In this document: positions 41,631 to 44,726 of the stretch, in pieces
Layout of the letters: every line of letters starts with the position of its first letter
Position numbering within the stretch: position 1 is the stretch's first letter
NCBI GenBank assembly: GCA_903970445.1
Contig: CAJCIP010000097.1
Location: 1-44,726, forward strand
Origin: Verrucomicrobia bacterium Tous-C9LFEB
Lineage (GTDB): Bacteria; Acidobacteriota; Terriglobia; Terriglobales; Acidobacteriaceae
DNA length: 44,726 nucleotides
Direction: 5' to 3'
Made by a program: the position numbers and the translations under genes
The notes under the pieces: model-generated
What the model was told of the DNA's origin: nothing
Seen by the model: only the letters and a program-made list of their open reading frames with translations
The model's database searches: none

Positions 41631-42452
41631 TTATGCGCCGGTCATGATGATGGGTAGAGTTGGCTGCTTGGCTCCTGCTTCATCTTCGATGGTGACGCCG
41701 AAGCCCGATGCTGCAATGCCTTTAGGAAGGTTTGGCATGAGCACATTGGCATTGCCGCTGGCGTCCGGTTTGAACAGGCCTGCGGCGATCGGTTCGTGGC
41801 CGTTCGCAGGAATTAACCAGAGCTCATAGGTTTTATAGGCCTGGAGCGGCTGTAGATTGGAAGCAAAGAACACTAAAGCGCCCGTATCGGCGCGATAGGC
41901 GGCGTGAGCTTCCGGAGTCTTCTGAGCTTCAGTGGCTGATGCCAGGTGAATGCCAACCTGTTTCGCGCGAGAGTCGGTGAGTGTCTGCAGTACGTCCTGC
42001 GCACGGGCGGATTGCCCTATTTGCCGCTGCTGTGCTTCCAGCAGGTTGTCACTATGCTGGCGCTCTGCGAACTGCAACACGGCAACCGCGGCCATGCCAG
42101 CAGCAACGGCCCACCCTGCCCACTGGATGACGCGTGAACGCCGGGTGGGGACCAGGTGGATGTCGCTATTGCTAAAATTCTGACCTGCGGCAGCCGCGCC
42201 ATGACGTGCTGTCATCTGCTTCTTATCAAGAGCGATGCGGCGAAGCAGGCGTTCGCGGCCATAGGCGGGTGGTGTGTGCTGTTCGACTCCCCAGGCGTAG
42301 GCGGCGAGGTCACCTTGCAGCCGACCCAGCTCATCGCGGCACTCGGGGCAGTCCGCGAGATGTTTTTGAGCTTGCGGCAACTCGGCTTCCGGCAGAAACT
42401 GCAGCGCCAGCAGGATCAGATCATCGGTGGTGATGTGAGTGTCAGTGCTCAT
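41631..42452 (-). CDS. RskA-like anti-sigma factor
   Basis: This 273-residue protein begins with a zinc anti-sigma domain (KHLADCPECRDEL, the H-x3-C-x2-C motif at about residues 31-38), then one membrane helix (about 111-127, WAGWAVAAGMAAVAVLQF) and an exported RskA C-terminal domain (YELWLIPANGHEPIAAGLFKPDASG; VTIEDEAGAKQPTLPIIMTGA). It should hold the ECF sigma factor at the membrane until an outside signal triggers its cleavage. The start ATG overlaps the sigma stop in an ATGA, so both are made in fixed ratio. The GxAxSxE-type end matches RskA proteins from Actinobacteria and Acidobacteria. Confidence 0.92.
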   Translation of the reverse strand: MSTDTHITTDDLILLALQFLPEAELPQAQKHLADCPECRDELGRLQGDLAAYAWGVEQHTPPAYGRERLLRRIALDKKQMTARHGAAAAGQNFSNSDIHLVPTRRSRVIQWAGWAVAAGMAAVAVLQFAERQHSDNLLEAQQRQIGQSARAQDVLQTLTDSRAKQVGIHLASATEAQKTPEAHAAYRADTGALVFFASNLQPLQAYKTYELWLIPANGHEPIAAGLFKPDASGNANVLMPNLPKGIAASGFGVTIEDEAGAKQPTLPIIMTGA

Positions 42453-43018
42453 GCCCGGAATGCCTTTCTCAGCGTGCTCAGCGCGCTGCGGATGCGTGTC
42501 TTTACGGTGCCCAAGGGATCGCCTGTCATTTCGGCGATCTCCGAGTGTGTTAAACCATCAAAAAACGCCATTTCGAGCGTTTTTCGCTGTTCGAGAGGAA
42601 GTGTTGCAATGATGCCGCGTGCCTGCTCGGCCATCAAGTTCCTCTCCGTTTCCTTCGACAGGTCACAGTTTGAAGGAAGTGACATCTCCTCCGCCTGATC
42701 TGTCGGTTTCTTACGGCGCAGCGAATCAATCGAACGGTTTCGCGAGACTACCGCCAGCCATCCGCCCAGACTTCCTTTGGTAGCTAGAAATCCACCCGGG
42801 CTGCGCCAGATTTGGAGAAAGACCTCTTGCAGAATGTCCTCCGCCGCTGACGCGTCGCGCAGTACCCGCAACGAAACCGAATACACCACCTTGGAATAAC
42901 GGTCGTACAACAAGGCCATCGCTGCATCGTCGCCACGACTAACGCGAGCTAACAGATCCGTGTCGCTCTCCAGGGCCTCGAATGCCGGGCCGTTCGGTAC
43001 AACGTCCTTTCTATCCAT
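42449..43018 (-). CDS. ECF RNA polymerase sigma factor (SigK-like)
   Basis: This 189-residue sigma factor has region 2 (LLYDRYSKVVYSVSLRVLRDASAAEDILQEVFLQIW and WLAVVSRNRSIDSLRR, about 37-103) and region 4 (LPLEQRKTLEMAFFDGLTHSEIAEMTG and GTVKTRIRSALSTLRK, about 140-185), with no region 3 or 1.1. The pairing with an RskA-type anti-sigma puts it in the SigK/SigL-like ECF group. GGAAG 7 nt before the ATG at 43018 supports the start. Upstream at 43065-43095 there are three GTGA repeats with a 12 bp period that may be part of its control region. The regulon cannot be read from this window. Confidence 0.94.
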   Translation of the reverse strand: MDRKDVVPNGPAFEALESDTDLLARVSRGDDAAMALLYDRYSKVVYSVSLRVLRDASAAEDILQEVFLQIWRSPGGFLATKGSLGGWLAVVSRNRSIDSLRRKKPTDQAEEMSLPSNCDLSKETERNLMAEQARGIIATLPLEQRKTLEMAFFDGLTHSEIAEMTGDPLGTVKTRIRSALSTLRKAFRA

Positions 43019-43064
43019 AGAACGCTTCCAGACCGGAAACAGATTGCCCCGAATTAGCTTGAAC

Positions 43065-43095
43065 GTGATTCATTTAGTGACCCGCTGCGTGACCC
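43065..43095. promoter_or_regulatory. Three phased GTGA repeats between ECF sigma and tlyA
   Basis: GTGATTC at 43065, GTGACCC at 43077 and GTGACCC at 43089 are exactly 12 bp apart. They lie 47-77 bp upstream of the sigma start, a fitting place for an operator. The binding factor is unknown. Confidence 0.45.
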
Positions 43096-43169
43096 ACAGT
43101 GTACGGCAAATACATTACCTCCGTGCGGGGGCGACATTTACTCTGACGATGGCGAGAAGGTATCAGACC

Positions 43170-43934
43170 GTGAAGCTCAGGCTCGACAAATTGCTTGTAG
43201 AACGAGGCCTCGTCGCCTCGCGAGAGCGCGCTCAGGCGCTGATACTTGCCGGGCGAGTGCTTGTGGACGAGCAGCGGATGGAAAAGCCAGGCACGGCGAT
43301 CCCGGAAGAATCATCGGTTCGGTTGCTGGGCGAGGAATTGCGCTATGTCAGCCGCGGCGGACTGAAGCTGGAGCACGCGCTTACGGTGTGGAAGATCGAT
43401 GTTCAGGAGGCCCACTGCGCCGACATCGGGGCATCAACGGGGGGCTTCACAGATTGCATGCTCCAGCACGGAGCCAGGAGCGTGTTGGCGGTGGACACGG
43501 GCTATGGGCAGATCGCGCATAAGCTGCGAGTCGACTCGCGGGTGACGCTCATGGAGCGTACGAATGCGAGGCTGTTGGCGCCTGGTTCGTTGGCAGCGAT
43601 GGCCGCCGGGAGTGTCTCGTTCTTCTGTATGGACGTAAGCTTTATTTCCGCGACACTCGTCCTTTCCGCTGTCATCGCAGGTCTTTCTGCTCCAGGCGAA
43701 CACTGGCAAGGTGATGCCGTTGTGCTGATCAAGCCGCAGTTCGAGGCCGGACGAGAGAACATTGGCAAGGGCGGCATCGTGCGAGATCCCGCGGCCCGGC
43801 AATTCGCTGTGGATCGTGTCGTCGATGCCGTGAAGGTGCTCAAGGGTGATGTGGTTGAAGTGATGGATTCGCCCATCCTTGGCATGGAAGGTAACCGCGA
43901 ATACCTTACGCACGTGAGATTCGGGCCAAGGTAG
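43170..43934 (+). CDS. tlyA: TlyA-family rRNA 2'-O-methyltransferase / hemolysin A homologue
   Basis: This 254-residue protein has an N-terminal S4 RNA-binding domain (LRLDKLLVERGLVASRERAQALILAGRVLVD) and an FtsJ-like Rossmann methyltransferase domain: ADIGASTGGFTDCMLQHGA (about 81-99), VLAVDTGYGQIA, MDVSFISATLVL, LIKPQFEAGRENIGKGGIV. TlyA methylates riboses of 16S and 23S rRNA in Mycobacterium. The hemolysin name is historical. I chose GTG 43170, because AGAAGG lies 9 nt upstream and the family starts close to KxRLDKLL. ATG 43149 would add seven residues. nadK starts 14 bp after its stop, a common neighbour pair. Confidence 0.92.
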   Translation: MKLRLDKLLVERGLVASRERAQALILAGRVLVDEQRMEKPGTAIPEESSVRLLGEELRYVSRGGLKLEHALTVWKIDVQEAHCADIGASTGGFTDCMLQHGARSVLAVDTGYGQIAHKLRVDSRVTLMERTNARLLAPGSLAAMAAGSVSFFCMDVSFISATLVLSAVIAGLSAPGEHWQGDAVVLIKPQFEAGRENIGKGGIVRDPAARQFAVDRVVDAVKVLKGDVVEVMDSPILGMEGNREYLTHVRFGPR

Positions 43935-43935
43935 T

Positions 43936-43941
43936 TACAAT
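43936..43941 (+). promoter_or_regulatory. -10-like TACAAT, candidate leaderless start of nadK
   Basis: TACAAT starts two bases after the tlyA stop and ends 7 nt before the nadK ATG. No SD precedes the ATG. If used, nadK has its own promoter inside the operon. Confidence 0.5.
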
Positions 43942-43948
43942 CCAACAC

Positions 43949-44726
43949 ATGCCAAAGGCCGCGATTATTTCCAAGCCGCTCAAGCGGGAGCTGCGGCAGA
44001 TTCTGCTCGATTTAGTGACGTGGCTTGAGACGCATGGCTTTGAGGCGCTGCTCGACCCTGACACGGCGAATTATCTCGATCGCCCGGCAGATGCGCTGGA
44101 ACGCCGTGAGATGGCCGCGCAGGATCCAGCGATCGTGATTTCATTGGGCGGTGATGGGACACTGCTTTCTGCCGCTAGAGCCTTTGCGAAGACTGACATT
44201 CCGATCCTCGGGGTGAATCTGGGCTGGCTCGGATTCCTGACGGAGATTCCCCTGGCGGAAATGTATGACGCGCTCGAGGCATGGCTGGCGGGAAAAGGAA
44301 TCATTGATTCGCGCAGCCTGATGTGTGCGGAACTTTTCCGAAACGGCAAGTGCTTTCGCCACTGGGATGCGCTGAACGACGTGGTGCTGGCCAAGGGAGC
44401 GATCGCGCGGATGGGTGAGTTCACCGTTGCGCTGGATGGCCAGTTTGTCGCGAAGTTCCGGGCGGATGGCGTGATCGTATCGACGCCGACTGGTTCCACG
44501 GCGTACACGCTGGCGGCAAACGGGCCAATTCTGATGCCGAGCGTGGACGCCATGGTGCTGACGGCGATCTGTCCGCACCTGCTTACCATCCGCCCGATTG
44601 TGTTCCCAGGTAGTTCCGAGATCAGCGTGGAAGTGGATGTTGTGCCCCACGAGACCTATCTGACGGTGGACGGCCAGGAGGCGGTGGAGCTGCTGTTGGG
44701 TGACCGTATTGTGTGTAAGCGATCGG
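43949..44726 (+). CDS. nadK: NAD kinase, 3' end cut by window edge
   Basis: The 259 visible residues run from ATG 43949 with no stop before the window ends. The family is secure: VISLGGDGTLLSAARAF (about 64-80, the GGDG ATP/NAD site), GVNLGWLGFLTE, LNDVVLAKG (the NE/ND motif), FRADGVIVSTPTGSTAYTLAANGPI (about 168-192) and a beta-strand C-terminal region (TIRPIVFPGSSEISVEV; TYLTVDGQE). The enzyme phosphorylates NAD to NADP using ATP or polyphosphate. Typical proteins have 280-300 residues, so about 25-40 residues lie outside. It is missed by simple ORF callers because it lacks a stop. Confidence 0.96.
   Translation, partial: MPKAAIISKPLKRELRQILLDLVTWLETHGFEALLDPDTANYLDRPADALERREMAAQDPAIVISLGGDGTLLSAARAFAKTDIPILGVNLGWLGFLTEIPLAEMYDALEAWLAGKGIIDSRSLMCAELFRNGKCFRHWDALNDVVLAKGAIARMGEFTVALDGQFVAKFRADGVIVSTPTGSTAYTLAANGPILMPSVDAMVLTAICPHLLTIRPIVFPGSSEISVEVDVVPHETYLTVDGQEAVELLLGDRIVCKRS

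Noticed and set aside
42156-42698. Plus-strand ORF across the RskA/sigma junction
   Set aside because: Antisense to two well-supported genes that are translationally coupled.

Overview
The window looks like a chromosomal stretch from an Acidobacteriota genome, most likely a Terriglobia (subdivision 1) relative such as Granulicella, Terriglobus or Edaphobacter. This is an inference from moderately high GC, a giant NHL/Ig-like repeat protein with an acidobacterial-style C-terminal tail, bacillithiol ligase bshC, paired DUF421 membrane proteins and an ECF sigma/RskA pair. No rRNA, tRNA, CRISPR array, phage or transposase was seen. Both end genes (a DUF421 protein and NAD kinase) run off the window.

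Layout: 1-1633 (-) is a three-gene membrane operon, DUF421 / one-pass protein / DUF421. 1877-4781 (+) is a tightly overlapping four-gene operon of PIG-L deacetylase, NodS-like methyltransferase, family 2 glycosyltransferase and a short acyl-CoA dehydrogenase-like protein. It looks like a small glycoconjugate-tailoring pathway and is the best candidate here for an undescribed system. 4878-8664 holds a secreted M14 metallopeptidase and exonuclease III. 9015-15025 (+) holds the 1,803-residue NHL/Ig-repeat surface protein and a small outer-membrane barrel protein directly behind it. 15282-22704 holds a CysJ-like reductase, a cysteine desulfurase with an unusual in-frame insert, a secreted DinB protein, citrate synthase, a ThiO-like oxidase and two anchored unknowns. 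22739-29895 holds PolX, a Nudix hydrolase, BshC, a superinfection-immunity-like membrane protein, a Uup-type ABC-F ATPase and an AT-hook-like protein. 30071-36403 holds lnt, prfB (with its programmed +1 frameshift), a YdcF-like protein, TsaC, a SpoU methyltransferase and RarA. 36404-44726 holds a redoxin plus DsbD-type reductase, a CoA-binding protein, a YVTN-type lipoprotein, RskA plus ECF sigma factor, TlyA and NAD kinase.

Two translation-start modes seem to coexist. Some genes have clear Shine-Dalgarno (SD) sites. At least ten others have no SD but a -10-like hexamer (TACAAT, TATAAA, TAAAAT, TAGACT and similar) 5-9 nt before the start codon, the known signature of leaderless mRNAs. This signal also decides several start codons (DsbD, ThiO, cysteine desulfurase, Lnt).

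Most gene functions are secure from motifs. Promoters, operators and terminators are read by eye and less certain. No database search could be run.
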